Assembly (NCBI GenBank): GCA_903917735.1
Contig: CAIXBR010000071.1
Location: 1-64,000 of the forward strand
Origin: an uncultured Elusimicrobia bacterium
GTDB lineage: Bacteria > Elusimicrobiota > Elusimicrobia > Elusimicrobiales > UBA9959
Direction: 5' to 3'
DNA: 64,000 nucleotides
The notes under the pieces were generated by a model. The model was given only the letters and a program-made list of their open reading frames with translations, was not told where the DNA came from and did not search any database. A program made the translations under genes and the position numbers. Below, piece after piece: positions 35,391 to 43,193 of the stretch (its first letter is position 1; every line of letters begins with the position of its first letter).

Positions 35391-35452
35391 GGAGCGCGCG
35401 CATAAGAGCGCTCAGGCACTGCCCGGCAGGCTGATTACACGCAGTGCCGGTA
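35391..35452. other. Short spacer with G/C dyad
   Basis: CACTGCCCGGC and GCAGTGCCGG arms around 35417-35450 may form a weak hairpin beyond the ncRNA terminator. No gene. Confidence 0.25.
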
Positions 35453-35834
35453 TAAAAATGAGAGCCCCCGATGGACGGGGGCTCTTCATTTGGCACACGG
35501 GCCAGGACCTCATATACCGCAGACTGAGTAAGGACGACCGGATTACCACGAGCGCACAAAAGCGCCGGGACCGAAACGCCACCCGGGAGCAGTTAGCCGC
35601 CTGAATAGGCGGGACAGCCGAACCGGGACCCCGGCGAACCGCGCCCCACTAAGGTGGGGGAGACGGGCCGGGAAACGCCCAGGGAACGCGCGCACGGGAC
35701 AACCACTGCTCCGGGACCGCAAGACCACGGACACCCGCCGCCGAAAACCTGGGGGAAACCGCGCCGGGGCCGGGGCAGAGCCCCGTACCGCACACCGAAC
35801 CGCACCGCCGACGCATTAGAAAGATCAGAACTAC
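35453..35834 (-). ncRNA. Candidate GC-rich structured orphan RNA (~380 nt)
   Basis: Bounded by a near-consensus promoter (35841-35869) and an intrinsic terminator, with no supported ORF inside. Predicted start near 35834, end near 35453. It holds several strong local hairpins: CGGGGC-AGA-GCCCCG near 35771-35785, CCCCAC-TAAG-GTGGGG near 35644-35659, and CCGCC-TGAATA-GGCGG near 35598-35613. Expected signatures of RNase P RNA (GAGGAAAGTCC), tmRNA and SRP RNA were looked for by eye and not found. Two short GC-driven ORFs overlap, but they lack ribosome sites and are Arg/Pro/Gly-rich. Identity unknown. Confidence 0.5.
35461..35485 (-). terminator. Intrinsic terminator of the orphan RNA
   Basis: AGAGCCCCC/GGGGGCTCT, 9-bp perfect stem with a 7-nt loop, followed on the minus strand by CATTTTTATA. 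Confidence 0.85.
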
Positions 35835-35840
35835 AAATCG

Positions 35841-35869
35841 AGTATAACAGACGTTCCTTGACTTGTCAA
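35841..35869 (-). promoter_or_regulatory. Near-consensus sigma-70 promoter
   Basis: Minus strand TTGACA (35864-35869), 17-nt spacer, TATACT (35841-35846). The -35 overlaps a 16-bp palindrome (CCTTGACTTGTCAAGG), a possible operator. It faces away from the deacetylase gene and into the orphan RNA. Confidence 0.8.
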
Positions 35870-35915
35870 GGGGTGGCGAAAATATATTTTTTTACGGGGT
35901 CGCGGGACGGCGGAA

Positions 35916-36758
35916 CTACCGCATCGAAAAATCTTCCAGCTTGATAAAATTATAACCGCGCCGGCGCAGCTCCGGCACGGCCGCCTCGAGCGCTTCTTTT
36001 TCCTGCAGCTCGGGGTGGTTGAAATGCATTATCACCACGGCGCCGTGCCGAGCGCCGTTAAGAATATTTTTAGCCATAGTCTTTCCAGAGGCCTTCAGCG
36101 CGTCTCCGGCCAGGATGTCGTAGCTGACCACTTCCATACCCAGGCGCTGCGCCACCTTGCTGGCCAGCTCGTCACTATAGGCCGTGGCGGAGCGGAAAAA
36201 TATCGGGCGGCGGCCGGTGATCTGGGCTATCTTCCTGGCGCACAGCTCCATCTCGTCTATCACGTCGCCCAGGTTGCGCGTGGCGTGCACGCCGTACATC
36301 GTCTTGCCCTCGGTAGAGCAAAGGCGGTGCATAAGGCCGTGGTTCTCGATCTCGAACAACGGGTCCTTGGCCAGTTCGGCGAAGGTTTCCTTGTTCTTCT
36401 CAATCCAGATGCCTGTCACAAAAAGAGTGGCCGGGATCTGTTCTTTACGGAGATACTCGATGAGCTTTTTATTATAGCCGCTGTGGCGGCCGCCGCAGGC
36501 GTCGAAGGTGAAAGCAAGAACCTTCTGGTCCACGCTCTTGTCTTTGTCTTTGCGGCCGTATTTGACGAACTCGCTGAATTTACCGGCGCTGGCCTTGGAG
36601 AACTCCTCCATGACGCTTTTCTTGAAGAGCAAGTAATCCGGGGTATAGTAGGATTGGAAAACGTTGCGCTCGTCCCCCCGGACATTTTTTGCCGAAGCGG
36701 CCGGCGGGAGCAGGCACAGGGCCGCGGAAAAAATGATCAGGGCTTTAACTGCGGGCAT
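35916..36758 (-). CDS. Exported NodB-type polysaccharide deacetylase
   Basis: 280 residues with a signal peptide (MPAVKALIIFSAALCLLPPAASA). NodB motifs: LAFTFDACGGRHSGY (first Asp kept, usual second Asp is Ala), EIENHGLMHRLC (metal His pair), FFRSATAYSDE and VVIMHFNHPE. Family members remove acetyl groups from N-acetylhexosamines of peptidoglycan or exopolysaccharide. The replaced Asp is normally a metal ligand, but TFDAC-type members exist and may bind metal differently. It probably acts in the periplasm. Stands alone; the orphan RNA promoter lies just past its stop. Confidence 0.8.
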   Translation of the reverse strand: MPAVKALIIFSAALCLLPPAASAKNVRGDERNVFQSYYTPDYLLFKKSVMEEFSKASAGKFSEFVKYGRKDKDKSVDQKVLAFTFDACGGRHSGYNKKLIEYLRKEQIPATLFVTGIWIEKNKETFAELAKDPLFEIENHGLMHRLCSTEGKTMYGVHATRNLGDVIDEMELCARKIAQITGRRPIFFRSATAYSDELASKVAQRLGMEVVSYDILAGDALKASGKTMAKNILNGARHGAVVIMHFNHPELQEKEALEAAVPELRRRGYNFIKLEDFSMR

Positions 36759-36798
36759 ACGGATATTCTAGGAAATTCAGCGCGGAAAATGTTATTTC

Positions 36799-36840
36799 AA
36801 CCCGACACTACGGTGTCGGGTTCGTCTGCTATGCTATTTA
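36799..36840. repeat. Hairpin repeat A, copy 2
   Basis: AACCCGACAC / TACG / GTGTCGGGTT is a perfect 10-bp hairpin, followed by TTCGTCTGCTATGCTAT. It matches copy 1 at 13181-13226 in inverted orientation. Here it lies about 30-70 nt upstream of the small gene at 36870, so it may be part of its promoter or leader. Confidence 0.6.
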
Positions 36841-36869
36841 TGCAGCACAACGGGGTTGAAGGAGGGGTT

Positions 36870-37163
36870 ATGAAATGGACAGTTAACCAGTGGCTGACGG
36901 AAGGTTTCCAGGCGCGCAGGACCGGCGCGCTCACCGCTTATATATACCGGTCGCTGCGCTGGCCTGACTTTTACAGGAACGCCGCGCCGGCCTACGAAGT
37001 TAAATACTCGGGCACGCCTATAGCCCTTATACGCTTCGAGGGCAAGGGCGCCACCGTAAAATCACTGGAGGCGGCCTCCCGCTTTCCGGAGATAACCGAC
37101 CTGGACCTGGTGGAAATTGCGCTCTGGGTTAACAAACTACGAACAGCCGCCTCGCTTAATTGA
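36870..37163 (+). CDS. Small hypothetical protein
   Basis: 97 residues, soluble, mixed alpha/beta (VNQWLTEGFQARRTGALTAY, PAYEVKYSGTPIALIRFEG, EITDLDLVEIALWVNKL). No family recognised. GGAGGGG just ahead of the ATG gives a strong ribosome site, and a hairpin repeat sits upstream. The last 8 bp overlap, tail to tail, the SDR gene at 37156. A much longer open frame reads through from 36015 but is the antisense of the deacetylase gene. Confidence 0.6.
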   Translation: MKWTVNQWLTEGFQARRTGALTAYIYRSLRWPDFYRNAAPAYEVKYSGTPIALIRFEGKGATVKSLEAASRFPEITDLDLVEIALWVNKLRTAASLN

Positions 37164-38610
37164 GGGGCGCTTCGGCCCTGCGCCTTATTTCCAGCGCGAG
37201 GCCGCGGAAGATAAAAACGTGCGCCGGATAAAGGGAATACCAGTACAGGTTGCCGAAAAGCCCGTGAGGCTCGAAATAGGCGGCAAGGCGGAGCGTAGAG
37301 GCCCCGTCCGTATCCGGTACGGCCTCGAACTGCAGCCAGCCTTTGCCCGGCAGCCGCATCTCGGCGCGCAGGAGCATCATGCGCCCCTCTATTACCCGCT
37401 CCACCCGCCAGGAATCCAGCGCTTCGCCCTGGTGTATAACATCGGGATGCCGGCGCCCGCGGCGCATCCCTATGCCGCCGACCAGCCGGTCCTGCAGCGC
37501 CTTAAGCCACCAGAGCAACTGCCCGTAGAACCAGCCGCGCTCCCCCCCCAGCCCCGAGAACACCCTGAAAACCGTTCCCGCGGGAGCGCCAATGCGCAGC
37601 ACGTGGGCGTGGCGTATGAGCCCCTCCCGGTCCTCAAAAGTATAGGGCTTTGCGTAGGACGGCGTATAAGCCGCGGTCCAGGAGGTTTCCACGGAATTTT
37701 CGTTTAAGCGCACCAGTGCGTATTTTACGGCGGTGGCGTAGTCCAGCGGCTTTATCTCGGGGAAAAGCACGAAGGCCTCGCCGCCGCAGCAGGTGACCTC
37801 GCAGTTCAGGCTTTCCAGGAGCGGGCGCGCGAATATCTTCGGCACCGGAGTTATCAGACCGACCATGGCGCTGCAAAAGCCCATGTTCCAGCTGCGCAGT
37901 TCTATGAACCGGCGCTTTAGTCCGCGTATGTCCGCGTAAATGCTCAACAGGTCCTGGTAGCGGTGGCAGGTCGCGCCGCCTATCTCAATAACGCGGCCCG
38001 CGGTCTCAGGCTTCTCAAGGCAGTAGATAAGGTAGGAAAGAGCGTCCCGGACAGCCAGCGGCTGGCAATGCGTCTGCAGGCAGTGGAAACCGGGGATCAC
38101 GGGCAGACGCTCCACCAGGTAGCGTATCATCTCGAAAGAGATGCTGCCGGAGCCTACTATCATGGCGGCCCTGAATTCCGTCACCGGCGTGCCGAGCGAG
38201 TGAAGTATTTCCCCTACGCGGTGGCGCGAGGCAAGGTGCCTGGAAAGACCTGGTCCTTCCTTGCCAAGTCCGCCGAGATAGACCACCCTGCCGCAACCCG
38301 CCGCGGCGGCGGCTTTGGCGAAATTCAAAGCGGAAACCTCTTCCATTTTTTCAAAGCCGGGGAGATCGGCCATGGAATGGATCAGGTAATAGGCTGCGTC
38401 CGCCCCGGCAAAGGCCTTCTCCAGCCCTTCGTTCTTGCAGATATCGCCTTTTACTATCTCCACGCTGCCGGCCCAGGGCCTGCCGGCCAGACACTCGGGG
38501 TGGCGTGCAAGGCAGCGGACCGCGTAGCCTTTGGCCAGCAGCCTTGGGATCAGCCGTCCGCCGATATAGCCGGTGGGACCGGTGACAAGGATGGTTTTCA
38601 GGGAAGACAT
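37156..38610 (-). CDS. SDR/NmrA-like NAD(P)-binding protein with DUF2867
   Basis: 484 residues. The N-terminal ~310 residues are a Rossmann fold with ILVTGPTGYIGGRLIP (GxxGxxG), KGDIC, ADAAYYLIHSM and RVVYLGGLG; this is the atypical NmrA/epimerase branch without a classical Tyr-Lys pair. Residues ~330-480 form a DUF2867 domain (HVLRIGAPAGTVFRVFSGL, WLQFEAVP). Such fusions are found across bacteria, often near redox or lipid genes, and the substrate is unknown. It starts 14 nt after the AAA+ gene, likely in one operon. Confidence 0.8.
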   Translation of the reverse strand: MSSLKTILVTGPTGYIGGRLIPRLLAKGYAVRCLARHPECLAGRPWAGSVEIVKGDICKNEGLEKAFAGADAAYYLIHSMADLPGFEKMEEVSALNFAKAAAAAGCGRVVYLGGLGKEGPGLSRHLASRHRVGEILHSLGTPVTEFRAAMIVGSGSISFEMIRYLVERLPVIPGFHCLQTHCQPLAVRDALSYLIYCLEKPETAGRVIEIGGATCHRYQDLLSIYADIRGLKRRFIELRSWNMGFCSAMVGLITPVPKIFARPLLESLNCEVTCCGGEAFVLFPEIKPLDYATAVKYALVRLNENSVETSWTAAYTPSYAKPYTFEDREGLIRHAHVLRIGAPAGTVFRVFSGLGGERGWFYGQLLWWLKALQDRLVGGIGMRRGRRHPDVIHQGEALDSWRVERVIEGRMMLLRAEMRLPGKGWLQFEAVPDTDGASTLRLAAYFEPHGLFGNLYWYSLYPAHVFIFRGLALEIRRRAEAPLN

Positions 38611-38624
38611 GGCGGGTAAACCGG

Positions 38625-40103
38625 CTACACCGAAAGCATGTCCCGCTCTTTGGCCCAGTCGCGGAGGGAATTCACCTCGTCAGCTTTTATCACGGAGAGC
38701 GGGCGGGTGAGCCGGAGCTGGTCCAGCACGTGCTTAGTGGAGATCTTTTCGTTGGAGCCGGAAGCGCTGTAAAGCGCGGAAATTATGGCCTGCTCTATTT
38801 CAGCCCCGCTGAAGCCATCGCAGCTCCGGGCCAGGGCGGCGGTGTCGAACTCGGCGGGGTTAAGTCCGCGTTTTGCGAGGTGTATTTCTATGATCCCTTC
38901 GCGCGCGGCGGCGTCCGGCAGGTCCGAGAAGAAGATCTCGTCAAAGCGCCCTTTGCGCAGCAACTCCGGCGGCAGGCTGTTTATATCATTGGAGGTGGCG
39001 GCTATGAAAGAGCGGTCCTTGCGCTCCTGCATCCAGGTCAGCATGGTGCCAAGCACCCGCTTCGAAACGCCGCCGTCTATCTCGCCCGAAGAGGCCGCGA
39101 AGATCTTCTCTATCTCGTCTATCCAGAGGCAGACCGGCGCCAGGCGCTCCACAGTGGCCAGCGCCTTGCGCAGATTTTCCTCGGTCTCGCCTATGTACTT
39201 GGAATAAAGCCGGTTCAGGTCCAGCCGGTAAAGCGGTATCCCCAGTTCCCCCGCTATGACTTTGGCGGCCAGGCTTTTGCCGCAGCCCTGCACGCCCAGC
39301 AGCAGCAAACCCTTGGGAGGCGGGAGCGGGCCGTCGGTGAAGAAAGAGTTTTTGCGGTCCGCTATCCAGTGCTTCAGGTTGTCGAAGCCGGCTATGGAAG
39401 CTTTCTGCTCCGAGCCGAAATATTCCAGTATACCGTCCTGGTCGAAGGCCTCTTTCTTGAATTTTTCTATCTCGGCTATGTCGTTAATGTCGAAACGGCC
39501 GTCTTTCATCATGCAAAGATTAAGCGCGTTCCTGATCTGCTGGAGGGAAAGGCCTTTCATCGTTTTGATCACGCGTTTCAGAGCGTCTGGAGGCATATCC
39601 ACCACCAGGCGCGCGGAGGTCAGCTTGAACTCGGCCACGGCCCGGTTAACTTCGGCCAGTATCTGGATCTCATCCGGGTAGCCGCCGGAGATGCGGGCGG
39701 CCAGCGGCGCGATGTCGTCGGGGAGCTTGCCCGCGGCGCCCAGCAGCACGATGGTGGTAGGAGAGCCCTTTATGCGGTCCAGCATGTCCTTAAAAAAGCG
39801 CGCGGCCGCGGCGTCGCCCAGGTAGCGGTCGAAATCGGAGAAGGCGAAAACCGAGTTGTGCGGCTCGTTAAGCAGGTCGTTGGCGATGCGTAGCATGGCC
39901 ACGGGCTCTTCGGTCTTATAGAAGGAATTTTCGTTCCTGGCCAGGCGCAGGCCCTTGGTGAGCGACCAGGAATAAAAAGTGAAGCCCTGGCGCTGGGCCA
40001 CTGCATAAAGCTGGTCCAACACATAACTTTCGTCGATGGTATCAACCAGCACCAGCGGGTAGCGGGATTTAATAAGGAGGGATATTTCTTCTTCGAAATT
40101 CAT
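38625..40103 (-). CDS. Ycf46-like AAA+ ATPase
   Basis: 492 residues. An N-terminal region (1-190) with LLIKSRYPLVLVDTIDESYV is typical of Ycf46. The AAA+ core has GLLLLGVQGCGKSLAAKVIA (Walker A near 272), VCLWIDEIEKIF (Walker B near 329), FIAATSNDINSLPPELLRKG (sensor 1) and the RFDEIFF arginine finger region. A C-terminal lid ends in ERDMLSV. Ycf46 proteins are linked to carbon-uptake regulation in cyanobacteria; elsewhere the function is unclear. First gene of the two-gene unit with the SDR protein. Confidence 0.85.
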   Translation of the reverse strand: MNFEEEISLLIKSRYPLVLVDTIDESYVLDQLYAVAQRQGFTFYSWSLTKGLRLARNENSFYKTEEPVAMLRIANDLLNEPHNSVFAFSDFDRYLGDAAAARFFKDMLDRIKGSPTTIVLLGAAGKLPDDIAPLAARISGGYPDEIQILAEVNRAVAEFKLTSARLVVDMPPDALKRVIKTMKGLSLQQIRNALNLCMMKDGRFDINDIAEIEKFKKEAFDQDGILEYFGSEQKASIAGFDNLKHWIADRKNSFFTDGPLPPPKGLLLLGVQGCGKSLAAKVIAGELGIPLYRLDLNRLYSKYIGETEENLRKALATVERLAPVCLWIDEIEKIFAASSGEIDGGVSKRVLGTMLTWMQERKDRSFIAATSNDINSLPPELLRKGRFDEIFFSDLPDAAAREGIIEIHLAKRGLNPAEFDTAALARSCDGFSGAEIEQAIISALYSASGSNEKISTKHVLDQLRLTRPLSVIKADEVNSLRDWAKERDMLSV

Positions 40104-40246
40104 GGTGGGGACCGAGAGCTGACAGCCGCTTATACTTTCCGGCAGTCGGTCACAGCTCTCTCCCTCGCCGTCGCTCGGTAGAGGCTGCGACCCCGGCTCC
40201 CCGCTACGGCCTGCTGGCCTCGCGGGTCCGCCTTTCGATTCCTGAC

Positions 40247-40268
40247 ACGAGCCATAATTATGGCTCGT
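40247..40268. repeat. 22-bp perfect palindrome
   Basis: ACGAGCCATAA/TTATGGCTCGT, 24 nt downstream of the tRNA-Arg. Could act as a terminator-like fold, an operator or an attachment-site trace; no U-tract follows it. Confidence 0.5.
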
Positions 40269-40291
40269 TCCGTGCGAATGCTAAGAAAATT

Positions 40292-40363
40292 TGCGCCCGG
40301 CAGGAATCGAACCTGCACTAGAAGCTTCGGAGGCTCCTGTGATATCCATTTCACCACGGGCGC
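40292..40363 (-). tRNA. tRNA-Arg (anticodon CCG)
   Basis: 72 nt fold: acceptor GCGCCCG/CGGGCGC, D-arm GTGA/TCAC, anticodon stem GGAGC/GCTTC with loop CTCCGAA (anticodon CCG, reads CGG), variable TAGT, T-arm GCAGG/CCTGC with TTCGATT, discriminator A. The CCA end is not encoded. It lies 70 nt downstream of alaS in the same direction and may share its transcript. Confidence 0.93.
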
Positions 40364-40433
40364 GCATAAAACGACTCTAAACCTTAACTGCCTTGGAACC
40401 GCATATACATTATATCCAACTAGCGGCCGCCGG

Positions 40434-43079
40434 CTATATATGTTTTTTCGCCAGCTCCACCAGCTGTTTTTCAAAAGACGGCATATCGGCCGGCACTTCC
40501 CCGCCGCCCTGGGCGAAATCCTTGCGGCCGCCGCCCGAGCCGTTCAGGGCCGCGGCCACGCTTTTGGCTATGGCGGAAGCGTCGGCTTTAACGTCGCCGG
40601 TATGGGTAATTATGAAAGAGAGTTTGTCTTCCGTCCTTGAGAAAATAAAGAGCAGGGTGGACTTCAGGTCCTTCTTTACGATGTCGGAAAGCCCGCGCAG
40701 CTCTTTCATCTCCATGGAGCCGGCGTCGTACACCAGAAAGCTGGAGCCGGAGCCGTCGATGCCTTCGGTAAGCAGCCTGCGCCCCTCGGTAGACGCGGCG
40801 GCCGGCAAGGCTTTGGTCTTGGAGGATTTCAGTTCCTTGATATTCTCAAGCATCTGGTCCACGCGCGCGGGCAGGTCCTCTACCGGGACTGAAAGCTTCT
40901 TCGCCACGGCTTCGGCGATCTCGGCATTGGCGCGAAGGTAGTCCACCGCGGCCAACCCCGCCACACCCTCTATGCGGCGCACGCCGCGCGACACGGAGGA
41001 ATCCTTGAGTACCTTCACCAGCATCAGCTCGCCCAGAGAATCTATATGGGTGCCGCCGCATAGTTCCAGGCTGTAGCGGTTCCTCGCGTTGTCCCAGCCG
41101 CCTTTATTTATCAGCACGAAGCGGGCCGGGTCCGCGTATTTCTCTCCCAGAAGGGTGGTGGCTCCGAACATCTCCGCGTCCTTCAGCGGGCGCTCCATCT
41201 TGAAGACGCTGTAATTCTCGCGTATGGCGGAGTTGGCGATGGCTTCTATCCGGACCATGTCCTCGCGGGAGGGAGCCTTGGTGGAGGTATAGTCGAAGCG
41301 GAATTTCTCAGGCGTGACAATGGAACCGGCCTGGCGCGTGGCCGGACCGAAGACTTCCTTCAGCGCCGCGTTTATCACGTGCACAGCGGTGTGGTTGCAG
41401 GCCGTGCGGTAATGCAGTCCGGAGACCACTGCCTTAACGGCGTCGCCGGTCTTTATTTTTTCTACAACTTTCACATGGTGGAAGAAAACCTTCCCCACCG
41501 GCTTCTGCGTATCCAGCACTTCGGCCACGGTGTTAGGACCGGAGGTAAAAAGTCCCAGGTCGCCCACCTGGCCGCCGGACTCCGCGTAGAAAGGGGTACG
41601 GTCGAGCGCGGCCCAGCCTTCAACTCCGGGGTTCAGCCCTTCGACCAGATTACCGGCGGTGTCCATCAGGCCTACGATCCTTGAATTTGATTCGTTAGCG
41701 TCGTAGCCCAGAAAAACGGTGGCGGGGAACTTCTCTTCGCCTTTTTGGAACATGAAGCCGTTCATCTCTCCGGAATCCTTCCAGTTGGCCTTGGCGGTGT
41801 CCTGAGCGGACTTGCGGGCGCGGTGGAAACCTTCCTCGTCCAGCGGGATGTTCCGCTTCAGCGCCAGCTCGCGCGTCAGTTCCAGCGGGAAGCCGTAGGT
41901 CTCGTAAAGCCGGAAAGCCCCTTCGCCCGGCACACCGCGGGGGTTCTTTTCCAGCAGCTCTTCCAGGTACTTCTCGCCGTTCTCCAGCGTCTCTATGAAG
42001 CCCTGCTCTTCGAACTTAAGAGCTTCCTTTATGGTCTTCTCGGCGGAAATTATCTCCGGATACACGTCCTTGAATATTTCGTAGACGGACGGCACCAGTT
42101 GGTGCAGGAACGGGTCCTTCGCACCCATCACGCGGCCGTAGCGGGCGGCGCGGCGTATCAGGCGGCGCAGCACGTAGCCGCGGCCCTCGTTGGACGGAAT
42201 TATTCCCTCGGAAAGCAGGAAGGTGGAGGCGCGCAGGTGCTCGCTGATTATGCGGAACGCCGAGACCGCTTCCGGCGAGGAATTGTATTCCACCTTCAGC
42301 ATTTTAGAGGCCGCTTCCACTATCGGGAAGAAAAGGGTGGTGTCGAAGGGCGTTTCCTTGCCTTCCACTATGAAGGTGAGGCGCTCCAGGCCCATGCCGG
42401 TGTCGATGTTCTTCTTGGGCAGCGGATTGTAAATACCGCCGGGCTGCTTGTCGAACTGGGTGAAGACGTGGTTCCAGATCTCTATGTAGCGGTCGCAGGA
42501 ACAGCCGGCGCCCTGGCAGCCGGTGTGCGCGTACTTCTCGCCGCGGTCCCAATATATCTCGGAGCAGGGGCCCGAAGGGCCGGTATCGCCCATCGCCCAG
42601 AAATTATCCGCGTCGCCCAGTTCCACTATGTGGGAGTGCAGGTTCTTGGGCAGCACGCTTTCCCAGATCTTGCGGGCCTCTTCGTCCCTGGGGGCTACGC
42701 CGCCGCGGTAGACGGAAGGGTACAGGCGCTCGGGGGTCAGGCCCATCTCCTTGGTCAGGAATTCCCAGCCCCAGTTGATGGACTCGGCCTTGAAATAGTC
42801 CCCGAAAGAGAAATTTCCGAGCATTTCGAAGAACGTCAGGTGGCGGATGGTGCGGCCCACATTTTCTATGTCGGTGGTGCGGAAGCTCTTCTGGCAGGAG
42901 GCCGCGCGCTTCATGTCCGTCTTGAGGCCCAAATAATAGGGTTTGAATTGCACCATGCCTGCGGAAGTGAAGAGGAGCGAAGGGTCACCTTCGGGGATCA
43001 GCGGGCTGGACTTAACTACCGGGTGCCCCTGTTTGGCGAAAAAATCCAGGAAACCTTTACGTATTTCGTAGCTTTGCAT
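40434..43079 (-). CDS. alaS: Alanyl-tRNA synthetase
   Basis: 881 residues, the normal length. Class II core starts MQSYEIRKGFLDFFAKQGH; motif 2 region KSFRTTDIENVGRT and HLTFFEMLGNFSFGDYFK; EGRGYVLRRLIRRAARYG follows. The editing domain carries HTAVHVINAAL and CGGTHIDSLGE (the zinc-binding His and Cys/His groups). The C-Ala oligomerisation tail ends in GGGRKDFAQGGG. It charges tRNA-Ala and clears mis-charged Ser or Gly. Tandem with tRNA-Arg; nothing odd. Confidence 0.97.
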   Translation of the reverse strand: MQSYEIRKGFLDFFAKQGHPVVKSSPLIPEGDPSLLFTSAGMVQFKPYYLGLKTDMKRAASCQKSFRTTDIENVGRTIRHLTFFEMLGNFSFGDYFKAESINWGWEFLTKEMGLTPERLYPSVYRGGVAPRDEEARKIWESVLPKNLHSHIVELGDADNFWAMGDTGPSGPCSEIYWDRGEKYAHTGCQGAGCSCDRYIEIWNHVFTQFDKQPGGIYNPLPKKNIDTGMGLERLTFIVEGKETPFDTTLFFPIVEAASKMLKVEYNSSPEAVSAFRIISEHLRASTFLLSEGIIPSNEGRGYVLRRLIRRAARYGRVMGAKDPFLHQLVPSVYEIFKDVYPEIISAEKTIKEALKFEEQGFIETLENGEKYLEELLEKNPRGVPGEGAFRLYETYGFPLELTRELALKRNIPLDEEGFHRARKSAQDTAKANWKDSGEMNGFMFQKGEEKFPATVFLGYDANESNSRIVGLMDTAGNLVEGLNPGVEGWAALDRTPFYAESGGQVGDLGLFTSGPNTVAEVLDTQKPVGKVFFHHVKVVEKIKTGDAVKAVVSGLHYRTACNHTAVHVINAALKEVFGPATRQAGSIVTPEKFRFDYTSTKAPSREDMVRIEAIANSAIRENYSVFKMERPLKDAEMFGATTLLGEKYADPARFVLINKGGWDNARNRYSLELCGGTHIDSLGELMLVKVLKDSSVSRGVRRIEGVAGLAAVDYLRANAEIAEAVAKKLSVPVEDLPARVDQMLENIKELKSSKTKALPAAASTEGRRLLTEGIDGSGSSFLVYDAGSMEMKELRGLSDIVKKDLKSTLLFIFSRTEDKLSFIITHTGDVKADASAIAKSVAAALNGSGGGRKDFAQGGGEVPADMPSFEKQLVELAKKHI

Positions 43080-43193
43080 AGGGGTAACGCTTCCTTTGCC
43101 CTCACTAAAACCGATGGTAAATTATACAAAACCTGAGTTGGCGCTGTACCAAGGCCTTTGCCCTTTGGACGTCCAGCCAAAACCCTGTCCCGG

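Noticed and set aside
35543-35805. Two short Arg/Pro/Gly-rich ORFs on the minus strand
   Set aside because: Their composition follows from high G+C; no ribosome sites; they overlap the structured RNA candidate.
35453-35834. RNase P RNA, tmRNA, SRP RNA or 6S RNA
   Set aside because: None of the conserved sequence blocks of these RNAs could be found by eye.
35881-35900. Plus-strand promoter opposite the orphan RNA promoter
   Set aside because: TTGACT with a poor A/T -10 arises from the palindrome, and no plus-strand gene follows.
36015-36869. Long open frame antisense to the deacetylase that runs into the small gene at 36870
   Set aside because: The codons mirror the real deacetylase gene; only the part after the ribosome site at 36861 looks like a gene.
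40130-40474. 114-codon ORF across the tRNA-Arg
   Set aside because: It is read through the tRNA and palindrome; composition is not protein-like.
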